A DNA stretch of 64,000 nucleotides, taken from assembly GCA_016647705.1 (NCBI GenBank), contig CM028328.1, forward strand, positions 2,476,501 through 2,540,500, read 5' to 3'. This document shows positions 51,478 to 64,000 of the stretch, piece after piece. Position numbers and translations under genes: made by a program. Each line of letters starts with the position of its first letter. Within the stretch, counting starts at the first letter, position 1. A model generated the notes under the pieces. It saw nothing but the letters and a program-made list of their open reading frames with translations, ran no database searches and was not told the DNA's origin. This DNA is from Eucommia ulmoides. Its lineage: Eukaryota > Streptophyta > Magnoliopsida > Garryales > Eucommiaceae.

Positions 51478-53881
51478 TGTTGATTCTAAGATTTTGATGA
51501 ATAATTAAGTGTTGATATTTTTTTATGGAACTAATGAGTTTGTTAAGTATTTCAATGTAAAAATTTCATTGATGATATTATCATAAAGAAATTGTTGAAA
51601 ATGCTAAGGATGCTAAGAAACTTTAAAAGAGTTGGACATTAAGAGAGTGAAGATTTTGATGAATCTAGGTGAAAACAATTCAGGTTAATTTTTACTCTTA
51701 ATGTATCATGACTAGGATTACACACGACATAAAAATGAATTTATATTTACATGTGTTTTTATTAGGGTCCTAATTAGTTAACATATTTGCCTTAATGTGA
51801 AATTAAAAAAGAAATGTTGACCTAAGAAAAATTAGTGTTTAAAATTGATTAAAAATGTCAACTAAGTTAACCGAGAAAAGAAATTAGTTAAAGGTTGAAA
51901 ATGTCGAAAATCGGAGTTGAAATAAAATAAGAAAAAGTTGTTCCAGCATTGATCGGTCAACCGACCAGGTAGGATTGGTTAACCGATAGCCGTAGGTTGG
52001 AAAATGGTGTAGTCTTTGAATCGATCGGTCAACCGACCGAGGGAACCTATGGCCGATACCTTAATTCTCTAAATCGATCAGTCGACAAACTATCGATGAT
52101 CGGTTGACCGACCTGGGCTGAAAAAATGTCCTGGCAAACATCTTGAATCGAAAGGTCAACCAACTCATGGAATATCGGTCGACTGACTGACGAATAATTT
52201 TGGCTTGGGTTACAACCTAAATCGATCGGTCAACTGATGGGTATTGGTCGGTCAACCGATGGTTTTGTTTTAGGATTGGAGGATTTCGTGGATTTGATCT
52301 ATAAGTAGTCGTTACTAGCCATTTTTTAGTTGATATGTTGGAGATATTCTGTGAATTTGAACATATTATATATATTTCATTCATATTTAATTATCTCTAT
52401 TGATATGGTACACTTATTTTAAGTGTTTCTAAAATTGGCATTTTTAATATTTCCTATTTTATTGATTTGAGTTTGAGAAATTTTTAAGGAACTAAATTGA
52501 ATATTTTGAAAGCTATAATTAAGTGTTTTGAATCAGGATTGAGTCATATCAATATATGGAGTCTATATGAGCTATTAAATGTCATATCTTGTAGGAACTG
52601 ACCGCTAGAGGACTTGTTTCAAATCTATTTAAATACACCTGCGCTTTTCATTTGTGAGATATCCTAATTATTCTATCAAGAGTTATTCAGTTCCTGAACT
52701 TTCTGAGAATCATTATTCTGAAAACATAATGAGAGTTTACTGTGAGATTATTCTTAAGGAAAATTACTGAAAGTTTTGTGATCACCGATCTAAAATTTCA
52801 TTGCGATTCAGTTTTCATTCGTTTAGTGGTATCCTGGTAAAATCGTTCCAAGCTTTTGCTTTTAATTGCTATTTGATATTATTATTTATTGCTTGAAGTT
52901 TTGATCTTTGTAAAATCGATTTCTGAACGTTAAATTGCTTGAAAATATTTTAAACGATTTTTGGTAAAAATATGATTACGTGTTAAACTGTGTACTACCC
53001 ACTTATTTTATAATCAGATTTTGAAATTCTCACTTTATTTCTATCACTAGTACTTATCGAGACATTAATCGAGTTTAAATTAACCTGAGGTAATAGAAGT
53101 TTTGAGTGAGAAAAATTTATCAATTTATTGTAATTGGTGAGTTGTGTGCGGATTAGATGTTATTGGGAATATCTAATCAGGGGTAGATGTGTTTCAATCT
53201 CTTCCGGTAAAGAGATTGAGGTTTAATATTTTTCTAAGGTATAAAAATATTAGGCTACTCTTTTCCCTTGAAAAGCGATTGGTATAATTTTCCTGATTAT
53301 AATTGAAATTGAGTGAATTTGTAACAGTTCCATCCTTACCGGTGAAAATGATACTCGGAGTGATTTTTTGTAAGGTTTGATTTTTATCTTAAGTATAAAA
53401 GAATTAGGTTAATCTTTAGTTTGTAAAAAAGTTAGAGGTTCTTCCTTTGTCTATGAAAAGGAAATTGTAAAGGTTAATTCTGAGCCTGTAAAAAAAATCA
53501 TTTTGTAAGGGTTTGGTTCCTACATGATTAAAGGAATCATAGTAGTTTAGTGGGTGAGAATCTTCGTGGGACTCGGAGGACTGGATTAGCCAAGAGTAGT
53601 TTAATAAATCAGGATATATTGTGATATACTGTATTGTTATCTTCTTGTTTGGGTGTGCACTTAGATTTGAACACTTATCCGCTGCATTATTAAGATAATA
53701 ATCGATTTAGGATAAATTGATTAATTATTTAAATTAATTGTTTAAAAATTTAAGTGTTATAAAGATAAATAATTAATTTAGGGTTAATTTAATTATTTAA
53801 GTGTTAAAAATTTATAATTTGATTTAGTTTTTTATAACTACCCAATTCACCCTCCCTCTTGGGTAGATTACTGGGCATCCA
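51478..53881 (+). mobile_element. Solo LTR, Copia (SIRE-like), unit B
   Basis: TGTTGATTC...GGGCATCCA, flanked by GAGAG at the left and GAGTG at the right (5-bp target duplication with one change). It contains the GATCGGTCAACCGA word array at 51952-52262 and the CCAATTCACCCTCCCTCTTGG motif near the end. 2404 bp. Confidence 0.65.
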
Positions 53882-53975
53882 GAGTGTTTCTAACTACAAG
53901 TCGGAACTACTCAGAAATATTTGATTTATTATTCTTCGGCATGATTTATTTTTGGTATGTAATTCCTACGTTACT

Positions 53976-56900
53976 GATTGCTCAAATTTAATACCCAATT
54001 TAAGTGCAAAATATATCGTAGTATAGCGACTTAGGTAAGGGTGTCGAACCACAGGGATTGTATTGTAATTATTAATTCTTTCTTATTTTTCGGTTGAATT
54101 TAATAAAAATTGGTTTTGAGACTTTATTAATAAAAATAGAAAAATAATTAAATTAAAATATAAAATGATAAACGACCGGGTTGAGGGCATGCATTCGGCT
54201 TTTGATTGTCCTAATGTGTTCTAATTCTTTATATATTTTTATTCTGTGTATAGTGAAATAATTCAACTACAAGAAAAATTACAACGAAAGCTTAACTATT
54301 TAATCGGCATGAATTATCTTCGGGATTCAGTTCCTAATCTACTGTGAACCAATCTCTAAGTATAATTAATCTTATCAAATACGTCGATTAATCGACCGTT
54401 TAATCGGTATGGATTATCTTCGGGATTCGATTTCTAATATATGATGAATCAATCCTTAAGCATAACTCATCATATTAAACCGTATCGATTACAATAAAAC
54501 TGATTGTATAACAGTTAGATCTAAACCACAGGTATTAGATCTAACCCAAAAGTACCAATAAATTATTTATAACATTCATAAAATGATAAAAATAATAATT
54601 GATTTCATAAACTGTGTAAGAACATTAATCTTTGTCATACAATCTTATACACAGGTAAAATAGAACAAGAATATAAAACTACATAAAGAAAATCTAGAAT
54701 GAATACAGCCTAACCCAGTATAAGTCCTTAGCCGATCATGGTTTTCTTCTTTACAAGATGTATTCAACACAATCCAATTGAAGAATTTCCCCACACAGCT
54801 TCGGCCGAAAGAAAAATTAAAAAGAAGAAAAACTAAAAAAAACTTAAAAGAAAAACAAAATGAAAAGTCAATCCCCTCTCTCCTCCAAGCCACCGTCTTC
54901 TTATTGGCTAAAGAAAGCAATGAATATAAAAAAAACCCTCCAAACCTTTTGTTTTTGATTTTTCAATCAATTCCCATTAATGGTTATAATTGTTTTCCTT
55001 AAAAACCATTCCAGCCATCTTTTTCCTTTTGTACTTTGGTTGTTTGGATTTAAAATACAAAATCACCCCTTTTATTTCTTCAATTCCAAAAATCAACCTC
55101 TTCCACATTTTTAGTCCTTTTCGACTATTTTCTCCGTCTATTTTTTCGTGTTTCTTTATTTTCAACTTTATTCCTGCAAAAATAATAAATTATCTTATTA
55201 CTAATTAAAATTAATAAAAATAATATCAAAAGTGTAGATTAAGAGTGAAAATTTAGTATAAAATTGAGAACGATCAGTTACTCTAATCTAGGATGAATTA
55301 CAATCTAGGTATAAACCGTCCAAACCAATAATTAAATCTCAATAATATTATTGTATGATTGTTAGATCTAAAAATTTGATCGTTAAAAAATAATTCTCTT
55401 AAAATGGTACCGCAATACTAATGTAGTATGGGTGCAAGTAGGGTGCTAAATCACAGGGATCAGTATTGTAATTATCGATTTTTAATTATTCTTCTTTCCA
55501 AAATGAAAACAAATTTTGATTTGAGTTTTGGGTTTTAATATAAAAATAAAATAAAATACTAATTGATCGTTCTCAATTTTATACCAAATTTACGCTCTTA
55601 ATTTATAATTTTGTTAATTTTTTTATTAAATTTTAATTAATAATAATATAATTTACTGTTTTTGCAGATATAAGTCCGAAAATATAGAAATACTGAAAAA
55701 AAAAAAAAGAAAATAGTTAAAAAGAACAAAAATTGAGAAAAACCTGTAAACCGACCCAAACCTACGACCCGAGTCCAGCCCGGCCTGCGGATCTAGCATA
55801 CATTCGCGTCACTAGGACATCAAACGCACCTGGACAATTAGTGGAGAGAGAGCTATTTATGACCATGTATACGGACATGCAATAGTCATTCAATGCAATG
55901 AAGAAAGAATTGAGGGGATTAAATGAAAAATTCAACAGTTTCTTTAAGGGGTTGATTTGCTATATCATGATTCAATTTTTGGGAAGTGAAGTAGAAGACA
56001 TGTGAAGGCTTACCATATATGAAGGCTTTGATTGGCCATTATGATAAATAAATGGAAAATTAAAGGACAAGGTTATTAAAGGCAAAAAGCAAAATCAAGG
56101 GAATAAACTGTCTTTGGCGGTGGACTTATAGGGCGCTTGGTCCAAAAGAAAAAGGGAGGACTTTTTGGTTTGGTTCATTTTTTTAGTTTTAGTTTTTATT
56201 CTTTTCTTTTTTTTGGTTCGGTCGAAGCTGTGCATGGGAGTTCTTCAATTGGATTTTGTTGAATACATCTTGTGAAGAAGAAACCCATGATCGGCTAAGG
56301 ACTTATATTAGGTTAGGCTGTATTCGTTTTAAGATTTCCTATGTAGTTTTAATTTCTTATTATATTTTATCTGTGTATAAGATTGTATAACGAGGATTTA
56401 TGTTCTTACATTGTTTACGAAATCAATTATTTTTTTATTTTTTTATCATTTTATGAATATTAGAAATAATTTATTGGTATTTTTGGATTAGATCTAATAC
56501 CTGTGATTTAGATCTAACCGTTATACAATCAGTTTTATTGGAATCGATACGATTTAACATGATAAGTTATGCTAAGGGATTAATTCATCGTAGTTAGTAG
56601 GAATCGAATCCCAAGGATAGTCCATACCGATTAAACGTTCGATTAATCGATGTATTTGATAGAATTAATTATACTTAGGGATTGGTTCACAGTAGATTAG
56701 GAACCGAATCCCGAAGATAATTCATACCGATTAAATAGTTAAGCTTTCGTTATAATTTTTCTTATAGTTGAATTACTTCACCATACACAGAATAAAAATA
56801 GATAAAGAATTAGAGCACATTAGGATAATCGAAAGCCGAATGCATACCCTCAACCCGGTCGTTTATCATTTTATATTTTAATTTAATTATTTTTATGTTT

Positions 56901-57057
56901 TATTATTAAAGGATTCAAAAATAAATTTATTAAACCCAACTGAAAATAATAAAATAATTAATAATTACAATCTAATCCCTGTGGTTCGACACCCTTACCT
57001 AAGTCGCTATACTACGATATATTTTGCGCTTAAATTGGGTATTAAATTTGAGCGATC
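53976..57057. mobile_element. 3.1 kb element with long terminal inverted repeats, unit B
   Basis: The ends GATTGCTCAAATTT and AAATTTGAGCGATC are flanked by direct ACT (53973-53975 and 57058-57060). It is the duplicate of 40178-43313, 54 bp shorter. Confidence 0.75.
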
Positions 57058-58426
57058 ACTAATCTATAACAAATGAAAATAGATAACCGGGTTAGGAATT
57101 GCGGGTTTCATATTTTGGATTCATGTGGGTTCCGTATTTTCTTTTTAATTCAGATTTGGGTAAACAAATGTTTCTAACTACAAGCCGGAACTACTCAGAA
57201 AAATTCGATTTATTATTCTTCAGCATGATTTATCTTCGGTATGTAATTTCTACATTACTCTAATCTAGGGTGAATTACAATCTAAACATAAACCATCTAA
57301 ACGAATAATTAAATCTCAATAATATGATTGTATGATCGTTAGATCTAGACCAGAAATACTAGATCTAACGTTCTAAAAATAATTGAATCTAAAATTCAAA
57401 ATCTCTACAATAACACCCTAAAAATAAATTCAATCACAATAAAATTATTTTTCATCACACAATTGTTCACACACTCTCTGACATTAAATTAAAAATATAA
57501 TATTACATGAAATTCAAAATACTTACCCAAATTCTAATTTGGTTGAAGGGAGATTAGCCGTCCATGAAGTGGTGTTCTTCCTCAATAATATTCAACAAAA
57601 ACTTTACGAAGAATTCCCTACCAAAATACAACCGCGAAAAGAAAAAAAAAAAAAAACCAAAACAAAAATGAATAAAGGCCAAAACCTTGTTGTCCTAGCC
57701 TCCAAATAAAAAAAAAGTGAATTAAATCCTCCTCCATTTTCAATTCGAAAGAAATAAAAACGGAATATAAAAATATCGAATCTAATTATGTCCGTCTCAA
57801 CACCACTGTTCGAAGCCAATGAATTAAAGACCATTGAAAACCAAATGAATGACATCACTTGTTTTGATACTTTTTTCCTTTTTTACGCCTTTGATCCCCA
57901 AAAATTGATTGGGCTTAATTGTCGCCCCCTAATCCTTTGGTCTGATTGAATTCTCCATTTAGTGGCCAACTAATGGTCATAGCCATTAACTGGCCGCAAA
58001 GAAGAGATGTTACACTTGTTTTCGTGGATTGGGTCGGGTTGGTGGGTGCGACCCAACAGGTGGGCAAGTCGGATATTGCTATGTTTTTACCTTTTTTCTT
58101 TTAAAGTATAGTGTTTTTGTTCCAATTTTTCAAATCTACAAAAGTATATAAAATAAATCAATTATACTAATTTAATTAATTCAAAAGATTAACAAAACTT
58201 AGATTGACGGTATTAGATCGGGTAAATTGTGGCGCGATCAATCACGAAAGCCAGTATGAATCGATATTACCTGAAAATTGACGGCATGTAAATGTATAAA
58301 TACAAAAATAAGTTTGATTAGGAGGATTATTCATATTTTCAAAACATATTAACTTATTATCATGCAGGATAGTTTTTAGTCGACATTACACTGGTGTCAC
58401 TTTAAGTCTTTTTGGTTGTTGCTAGT

Positions 58427-61010
58427 TGTTGGTGCGTAAAACTGATATACACCTCGAATATAGTCCAGTCGGATGACAAGTGGGTCATCCTGCTGAAGTG
58501 GAGTTGTCGGTTAAAAATTCCTTGAGTGAGTTGTATTGGGTCCTAAGAGGACTAACCTGTTTTATCCAGAGTTTTGCTCCTTAAAGAGTTCTGCTCCTCA
58601 AGGAGTGTACCTGTAGAAGATTCAGACCGGGATTCATTCTGGTGAAACCTCTCCGGCACGATAATCAGTGCTCAAAGGAAAAAGGTATAGTAAAGCAAGT
58701 AAACAAATGAACTCGTACGTAATGTAAGCGTATTCAAACGTACCTCAGACTTGCATAGCCCCCGATATATATAGGAGTTAGAGATGATTAATCGGGCTTA
58801 AACAAGGTCAATTAGTTGAAATCTTGTATTTAGCCGATAATCTAGAGCGTTTAGGAGATAATCGCTGAGATTAGGCTTTTAGGCCCATTAGGCAAATCCC
58901 GCAGGCCTTTATCAAACTGGAAGTTGTTCACAAAAGTGGATCATCCCTACAGAAGTTGCACATAAGCTAGTTAGCGTTCCACAGGTGCCTAAGCGACATA
59001 TTCTCTTTTGTTTCAAGATTGTATGCGCCTAGACGTGTAACCCTAGTGACTCTGTATATCTCTAGAGTTGAATCAACCGTGGATGTGGTTGATTTCACTA
59101 TCCACACGCTAGTGATCCTCTCAGGCCTCAGCCCCCCCGGGGCGATGGATAGTTGTGGTTTCCCCTTCTTCTCTGGGCCCAGGGCTCTCCCTGTGGTTCA
59201 TCCCCGTCAGGTTGCTCCTGATTTTCTCTCCAGACGTAGTTCCGAATATAGCCTCTTCGGATAAGAGTTTCAATCTCCTGCCGAAGCTGGAAATAGTTCT
59301 TTGCGAAGTAACCTCGATCTTGGTGTAACTCACAGTATTGGGTCATCGATTTTCCGACCGGCCTCCCCCTCAGGGGTGAAGGAGGAGGAAAGAAGTCTTG
59401 TCCTGAGTTTTCTGTAAAGACAGTGGCCACTGAGACAGTGAGTGGACTGAACTTTGGTTGGTGACGCCCTGGAGGAAAAAATGGCCTCTTGTCTCCGGAT
59501 AAGGGTCTAAACCTCCCTTCAGCTCGTAATCTTCTTGAGTATTGGGCTTGATTTGAACGTCCATTCCTTAGTTCCCTCGACTTGTTTGCTCATTCCCGCC
59601 ATCTCTTAGTTGTAGCACGGAGGTCAGCACCATAGAATCTAGTCCCACGGTCTAGAGCTCGATCGAGAGTTGGAGCAAGGTTGGAGCAGAGGTCGTGGGA
59701 TAATTTTTGATACTGGAGGCTATCAACAAAGGCATTTAGCGCAACAGTGTTAGGAAGGTCGTCGCACATATTTGCTTCTCGGTTGAAATGCTCAACGTAA
59801 TCACCCAAAGATTCAGTGGGCTCTTGCCAAAGAGTGAGGATATGAGCCACAGTTCTCGGCCTCCGTTGGGAGCGGATGAAACGAGCCAGGAACAACTGCT
59901 CGAGCTCCCTAAAGGTAGAGATGGATGCTGTCCTCAAACTCTAGAACCACGTTCTTGCTGCACCTATGAGGGTGATAGGAAAGGCTCTGTATCGCAAAGC
60001 TAAAGAGGCCACTCGCATGTCCATATGAGACTAAACATAGGTAGGTGGTCAACGGGATCTGAAGTCCCATCGCACGGACTCATCTGGGTGAAGTGCCTTG
60101 ACGCTACTTCTTCCAAAACTGCATCCACAAAAGGAGAATTAACCTTCGGAATAACACCTGGTCATACCCGTTCTCCTTGCACCTCCTGGAGACAGGCTTC
60201 CATGTTGGCCAGGCAGCGTACTACCGCCTCCCCTGCTTGGGGCTTTCCCTGGATCCGACTGTCCGTACCTCGGGCCGCAGGGTAATGGGAGGAAGATAAG
60301 TAGGGGTCAACTTCACGCTCACGCCAACCTTTGTGATCGAACTTGGTAGGCCGATGAAGAGCTCGATCATTAGGGGACACCGACGTATCCCTTGGCACAA
60401 ACTCGAGTGGCAAAAAAGGTGAAGATCTTGGCATTGCAGGGGGGCCCTCTCCTGTCCTGCAAACTCAAGGTTGCGAGGTATAGGGCTGTCATTGGGCTCC
60501 CTGCCCGTTTGGAGTGTCCATGAAAACATCACGGTCTTGAGATGGCTCCTTAGGCGTTGCGGGCTAGAAGACTGGTTCACTCTAAACAGAGGGCGATGGC
60601 AAGCACGCAAGGAGGAGTTGTACATTCGACTTGAACTCTTGCATTTAGCGTTCAATGAAATCTACTCGAGATGCCTCCACAACTCCAGAGATCTATCCCA
60701 CAGCCCCAGGTGGCAGAGTAGATGGTCCTGCCTGACTATGGAGGGGGCAATTATCCTCATTGGTGGAAGTTGGAGGGTGTGCCCTTGGATCTTTTGACAT
60801 GTCTTCTGATTCTTTTGTTTTGTGTCTATCTGACTAGACTTTGTGATCACCTAAGCTCAGCTGAGCAGAGAGTAATGATCAGAGGAAGGATTTTTGCACA
60901 GTTCCCATAAATGGTGCCAAACTGTTGGTGCGTAAAGCTGGTACACACCTCGACTATGGTCCAATCGGATGACAGGTGAGTCCTCTTGCTGAAGTAGAGT
61001 CGTCGGTTGA
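58427..61010 (-). mobile_element. Gag-only Gypsy-type LTR retrotransposon remnant, unit B
   Basis: Duplicate of 44671-47244 with the same truncated 5' LTR (60923-61010) and the TTGGCACC primer-binding-like site next to it. The gag pieces are better preserved in the N-terminal part here and worse in the zinc knuckle. Confidence 0.75.
59590..59937 (-). pseudogene. Retrotransposon gag (Retrotrans_gag domain) fragment, unit B
   Basis: A 115-aa open stretch with the plant gag core FRELEQLFLARFIRSQRR, ILTLWQEPTESLGDYVEHFNRE and AFVDSLQYQKLSHDL, the pattern of PF03732. It is followed by a stop and, at 59128-59430 on the minus strand, by a knuckle in which the last Cys is Tyr (CELHQDRGYFAKNY). The gag is therefore inactive. 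Confidence 0.8.
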
Positions 61011-61508
61011 TGGGTGAGTCCAATCGTGTCAGGCAGAGAATTTGAGCTTCGATTTCTAGTCATTCTCACTCAAAAACCTCACTCAAAAATTTGTATTTGG
61101 GCTCACTCGTGAGCTAGGCGTGCCGCCGTCAAGCTACGGCACCGTAATCTATAACCGGGTGATTCCATTTTTTCCCTAGTTACTCCGTAGTAATCTATAA
61201 CCGACCAATTTTGTGTCGATTTTGTTGTCTGTAATCTACAACCAGTCGATTACTCCGCAGAAAACGTCCTATCCGCCGGCGATTGAATCCAAGGAGCCGC
61301 CAGACCTTATTCCACCCTCTCTCTCTCTCTATCTCCAATAGTGGAAGCAGAATCGATCCTACACCCCGTTTGGATCTCCTCAAGCATCGGCATCACCTGA
61401 ATCATCGTCAGCCTTTTCCATGGTCGATCGTCCAAAACAAGCATAATCTACCTTCAAATGTTGTAATAACTCAATCTCTAAACTCGACGGCCTAGATCCA
61501 TCGCTAGG

Positions 61509-61546
<38 letters not shown>

Positions 61547-61939
61547 TGGAGTGTTCTCTAGCAAGAAAGGACAAAGAAGAAGAGGAAAATGAAAGAGGTG
61601 GGTGCCTAAAATTTTCGACGAGGAAGCGGTGGGGTGATTTTAGGTCTTGGAAATTCAAGGAGGCGCTTGTGATTTAGGGCTGTGATGTTTTAGGGCTGGA
61701 CATTCAAGAATGACTAAAGGAGACCGCTGTGAAATTTTAAGGTTGTCATGTTAGAGATGGGTTTTAGGGATATTGTAATAGGAGTGTTATTGTAAATAAT
61801 AAAAAGAAGAATATATATATAAAATAAATTTAAGGGGTTATTTATGTATTTTAGTCTTTGATTATTTAAATTTTTTTAGTAACTAAGGATAAAATTGTCA
61901 TGGATGATATTACATGTTGAAATTAAAAGAATTAGGGCT
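61011..61939. other. Upstream block of PMD copy 4
   Basis: Duplicate of 47245-48235 with the same 'TAATCTATAACCG' words, BRI1 fragment and a longer GA microsatellite (about 61514-61543). A segment near 61895 is shorter than its counterpart at 48105-48210. No intact gene was seen. Confidence 0.5.
61331..61500 (-). pseudogene. BRI1-like receptor kinase C-terminal fragment, unit B
   Basis: The same fragment as at 47565-47735: SLEIELLQHLKVDYAC, a shared +1 shift, then LDDRPWKRLTMIQVMPMLEEIQTG and RIDSASTI. Sharing the frameshift with unit A shows it was broken before the block was duplicated. Confidence 0.75.
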
Positions 61940-62085
61940 AAAGTGAAATTTCACTTAAATTGCAATAGGCTCTATATAATATGTTTATGTTAGCTTAGCA
62001 TGGAAGATATCCGGAATTACCGCTTCGAATTCCCCGTTTTCAAATCTCTCTCTCTCTCTCTCTCTACTTTCATTTGATTTCAGAA

Positions 62086-63881
62086 ATGGCGGCCTCGTCG
62101 GAAGACGATACAATCAGCATCGAAGAGAGGGAGGAGTTGATGGTGTCACCCACCGGCAGCGGTGACCCAATTCTCAGAATCGCCCATTTTCTGAAACCCT
62201 CCACTTCCGTACCACTCTCCGATCATCCTTTGCCTCCCAGTCCCAACCCATCTCCGCCCACCATTTTTTCCGACCCCAAGAAACGGCCGTTTAAGGTGGA
62301 GTTCAGAGGCTGGAGATGCCCGCAAAACGACTGGGAATCATGGGTTCATCGGATGCATTCTCTGCACCAATTGACGTGGAGGAACTCCGGCATTCATGAC
62401 GCCGTACTGAACTCGACTTACAAAATCGAGCGAAACGACACCATGGTTTTTGGGTTCGCCGGAAAATGGTGTACCAACACCAATTCCTTTGTGTTTCCTT
62501 GGGGGGAAGCGACGGTTACTCTGGAAGACATGGTGGTTTTGGGGGGTTACTCTGTTTCCGGCGACTCTGTTTCTATCCCTCTGAAAACAGAGATTTCGAA
62601 GAAATCCATGAAAAATTGCTTCAAGCTAGACTTCAACTCGTAAGAACATCTTCTCAATGGAAGAATCATTTCATGAACAGCGGGAGCGAAATCGAGCACG
62701 AAGCCTTCATCGCATATTGGCTCTCCAGGTATGGCTTGCCGTCATCTCCACATGACACCATTACCAAAGAGTATTTCCCCATAGCCATTCATCTAGCTAG
62801 AGGCACTAAAATCGCACTTGCGCCTGCCGTTCTAGCTTGCATTTACAGAGATTTAAGCTTGTTGAAACAATCAATTGTAGATTCAATTAAGATTAAGAAC
62901 ACTGAATTTGAACAAAAATCAAGAGAAATTGTGATTTGGGCACCTCTTCAATTGGTTCAAATTTGGGTTTGGGAGAGATTTCCATCACTCAGACCGAAAC
63001 CCGATTTGCCAATTAATCAAAGTGAGCCAAGAATGGCGAGATGGAATGGATTGAAGAACAGAAAAATTGAGAATTTGAATTCGATTCTCGACTCTGCTTC
63101 GGAGGAGTTTCAATGGCGTCCATATGCAATTTCCGTGAACAAACCTTTCAAATTTTACCAAGAACATGAACAATGGGTAACGGTTGATTCGGATTTGGAC
63201 GAAGAAATCGAGTCGTTTTCTCGATTTTTGAGGGTATCCGAATTGGTTGGATTTGATTGCGTAGAGCAATATCTCCCACACCGAGTTGCAATGCAATTCG
63301 GGATCGATCAAGATATTCCTCATTGTGTAAAGAGAATGAATCGAAATTCGAAAATCGGTTGGAAAAATTATACAAGGCCAATCGGGGATTCAAAATTGTA
63401 TGTTCCCCCAAGGCTTTTCGAGCCTAGTGTTACTCTTCGATATTTGGAGTGGTGGAAACGATCAAACTTTGATGATTCGAAAAATATGGGGTCAAAAAAT
63501 ATAATTTTGCTAATTTCAGTTGAAGACGAAGATGGTGAGGAAGATGAAGATCATGGTGATGATGATGATAGTGATAGTGATGATGACCTAACGGTCGCCG
63601 AGGCATGTAGGAAGAGAAGAAGAGAAAATTGTAAGAAGTCGTTTTCAATTGCTGATAATGAAGATATCGAAAACATGAAGTCTACAATGGAACCCGATAA
63701 ACAAAATTTGGATGGGCAATCTTCGAGTGAAAGATTAGAGGAAAACGTCATAGAAGATGAAACTAATCTTCTCGATGAGGAAGATGTAACGGTTTTGAGG
63801 CTTGAAAATCGGATTACGAAGCTTGAAAACATGTTTAATGAGATAAAATCATCGAAAAATTTCCCTCGAGATTGGCTTTAG
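62086..63881 (+). pseudogene. Plant mobile domain gene, array copy 4, frameshifted, without FPPGF repeats
   Basis: It starts MAASSEDDTISIEEREELMVSP and carries the PMD domain. It shares with copy 3 the A5-to-A4 loss (62584-62587) and the 18-bp loss near 62655; the shift leads to a stop at 62641-62643. After that point the original frame is open to 63881 with no second compensating loss, so the first 166 codons and the remaining roughly 430 are in different frames. After the acidic DDDDSDSDDD run and LRLENRITKLEN it ends with MFNEIKSSKNFPRDWL, unlike copies 1-3. This may be the older C-terminus of the family, or a truncation. Confidence 0.85.
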
Positions 63882-64000
63882 GTTGTGATATTTTTTTGGA
63901 AGAAATATAATGGTTAGTTTGGAAGAAATTTTTTGAGCTAAAGGGGGGAATATATGCATGTGTGAATGGGGTTATTTTTGAAAATTTTAGGGACAGTCGC
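63882..64000 (+). other. 3' flank of PMD copy 4
   Basis: AT-rich sequence without homology to the 3' flanks of copies 1-3. It is cut by the window edge. Confidence 0.5.

Larger units (their letters stand above)
51184..58238. mobile_element. Nested insertion complex of about 7.1 kb, unit B
   Basis: A second copy of 37363-44484 with the same order: outer GATCGC end, solo LTR, 3.1-kb inverted-repeat element, outer end GGCGCGATC. It differs by scattered substitutions and small indels, for example 42 bp present at about 41057-41098 are absent near 54857. It arose by block duplication, not by a new insertion. Confidence 0.7.

Overview
This is nuclear DNA from a flowering plant, most likely a core eudicot. 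It is AT-rich, its genes carry GT-AG introns, intergenic space is packed with small TIR elements (MITEs) and LTR-retrotransposon remnants, and every recognisable gene is a plant family. No prokaryotic or viral gene cluster was seen. Function names rest on reading translated sequence; no search was run.

Left part (1-18 kb), ordinary single-copy genes: a FATTY ACID EXPORT/TMEM14 gene (328-2174, +, 3 exons, 119 aa); a CYP85-clan cytochrome P450 (3914-7132, +) that has lost the exon carrying the ExxR helix and looks like a pseudogene; an uncharacterised secreted-type plant protein (7417-12605, -, 7 exons, 527 aa) with a possible permuted papain-like His...Cys arrangement; a decayed plastid trnR-ACG insertion (13937-14012); a FAD4-type plastid desaturase (14648-15523, +, intronless, 291 aa); and ESCRT-II subunit VPS22/SNF8 (15831-18122, -, 7 exons, 251 aa). 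The last three protein genes repeat the order I recall for Arabidopsis At4g27020-At4g27030-At4g27040.

Middle part (18-30 kb), gene-poor: two abutting Tourist/Harbinger-like TIR elements (19082-20540), a small local family of proline/arginine-rich genes of unknown function (21676, 23.7 kb relic, 24262), and a 2.6 kb TIR element carrying a 61-bp tandem repeat (27317-29922).

Right part (30-64 kb), a tandem array of four plant mobile domain (PMD) genes. Copy 1 (30697-33366) is intact and carries about 12 degenerate FPPGF repeats. Copy 2 (34562-36838) is intact. Copies 3 (48393-50645) and 4 (62086-63881) are frameshifted. Copies 2, 3 and 4 are spaced 13.8 and 13.7 kb apart because a whole block was duplicated. 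The block holds the gene, a nested TIR/solo-LTR insertion of about 7.1 kb, a gag-only LTR retrotransposon and a fragment of a BRI1-like receptor kinase. Copy-specific differences show copy 3 to be a hybrid (5' part like copy 4, 3' part like copy 2) with its junction inside about 12 bp. Copies 2 and 3 carry a 3' end that matches copy 1, joined at a 7-bp microhomology. The region reads as a gene family being reshaped by unequal crossing-over.
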